Below, one piece after another: positions 5,194-5,427 of a stretch of 5,427 nt of DNA. Where the stretch lies: positions 1-5,427 of the forward strand of contig JBMNTU010000118.1 of the NCBI GenBank assembly GCA_050945895.1. The letters run 5' to 3'. The DNA comes from JBMNTU01 sp050945895 (GTDB lineage Bacteria > Bacillota > Clostridia > Christensenellales > Christensenellaceae). How positions within the stretch are numbered: position 1 is the first letter of the stretch; each line of letters begins with the position of its first letter. The translations under genes were made by a program, and so were the position numbers. The notes below the pieces were generated by a model that had not been told where the DNA came from, did no database searches, and was given only the letters and a program-made list of their open reading frames with translations.

Positions 5194-5427
5194 GGCAGTG
5201 TTTGACGAACGGGATGCGGCGCGCATAGGCCCGCTTACACTGGCATATATAGGGGATGCGGTATTTGAACTGTATGTGCGGCTTACGTTATTGGGAAGCG
5301 TTGACCAGAATGCGGGAAAGCTGCACAAAAGGAGCATTGGAATTGTCAATGCGCGCGCGCAGGCGGGGTTTGCGCGCCGTGTGCAAGAACGGTTGACCGA
5401 ACGCGAATCGGAGATTTTTGTGCGCGG
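5180..5427 (+). CDS. mrnC: Mini-ribonuclease III, N-terminal part (3' end outside window)
   Basis: The frame from ATG 5180 stays open to the window end, giving the first 82 residues of a protein that is about 140 residues in Bacillus. The segment GPLTLAYIGDAVFELYVRL (17-35) is the Mini-III signature. D26 in YIGDAV matches the catalytic aspartate, KLHKRS follows as in the family, and the window stops in FVRG, at the place of the conserved RRGRN stretch. Mini-III is an RNase III-like catalytic domain without a double-stranded RNA-binding domain; in Bacillus it matures the ends of 23S rRNA. The second acidic catalytic residue lies beyond the window, so completeness cannot be judged. The start overlaps the amidase gene by 14 nt and has GGAG 7 nt upstream, indicating coupled translation as the last visible gene of the operon. 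In Bacillus the following gene is a 23S rRNA methyltransferase (rlmB), which may be expected next here. Confidence 0.93.
   Translation, partial: MWKAEAVFDERDAARIGPLTLAYIGDAVFELYVRLTLLGSVDQNAGKLHKRSIGIVNARAQAGFARRVQERLTERESEIFVR

Noticed and set aside
5354..5383. Runs of alternating GC (GCGCGCGCGC) near the window end
   Set aside because: They are explained by Ala/Arg codons in mrnC (NARAQAGFARR); no structural role can be argued from sequence alone.

Overview
The window reads as chromosomal core-genome DNA from a low-to-mid GC Gram-positive bacterium, most likely a member of the Clostridia. The evidence is the gene content (TypA, CysRS, a DUF1461/Lit-like membrane protein, TsaD, a CwlD-like cortex/wall amidase and Mini-RNase III), the strong AGGAGG-type ribosome binding sites, and two sigma-A-type promoters with near-consensus boxes and exact 17-bp spacers. 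All genes are on the + strand and packed tightly. I see no rRNA, tRNA, CRISPR array, insertion sequence or phage gene.

Layout. Positions 1-642 hold the 3' end of typA (ribosome-associated GTPase, start outside the window). An 81-bp gap carries a clean promoter (664-692). A cysS gene follows (724-2106, TTG start), with an unrecognised three-helix membrane protein (2118-2513) whose ribosome binding site overlaps the cysS stop codon. The next gap, 2514-2681, is the only non-trivial intergenic region. It holds a long imperfect inverted repeat (2556-2608), a possible 26-codon small ORF (2541-2621), and a second strong promoter (2618-2646). That promoter probably drives a coupled operon of four genes: a DUF1461/TIGR01906 membrane protein related to the lipoprotein transacylase Lit (2682-3419), tsaD (3416-4414), a membrane-anchored zinc amidase of the Amidase_3/CwlD type (4417-5193), and the 5' part of mrnC, encoding Mini-RNase III (5180 to the window end).

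The genes fall into two themes. One is translation: TypA in ribosome assembly, CysRS in tRNA charging, TsaD in the tRNA t6A37 modification, and Mini-III in 23S rRNA maturation. The other is the cell envelope: the Lit-like protein acting on lipoproteins and the amidase acting on peptidoglycan, plus the unknown membrane protein. Stop/start overlaps (ATGA at Lit-like/tsaD, 14 nt at amidase/mrnC) and close Shine-Dalgarno sites suggest translational coupling in the second operon. In Bacillus, cysS lies directly next to mrnC. Here both are present in the same order, but four genes sit between them.

I found nothing that I would call a new defence or mobile system. The points most worth a second look are the inverted repeat plus small ORF at 2541-2621, the unknown membrane protein behind cysS, the coupling of a Lit-like enzyme to tsaD, and a perfect 11-bp hairpin inside the start of the amidase gene.
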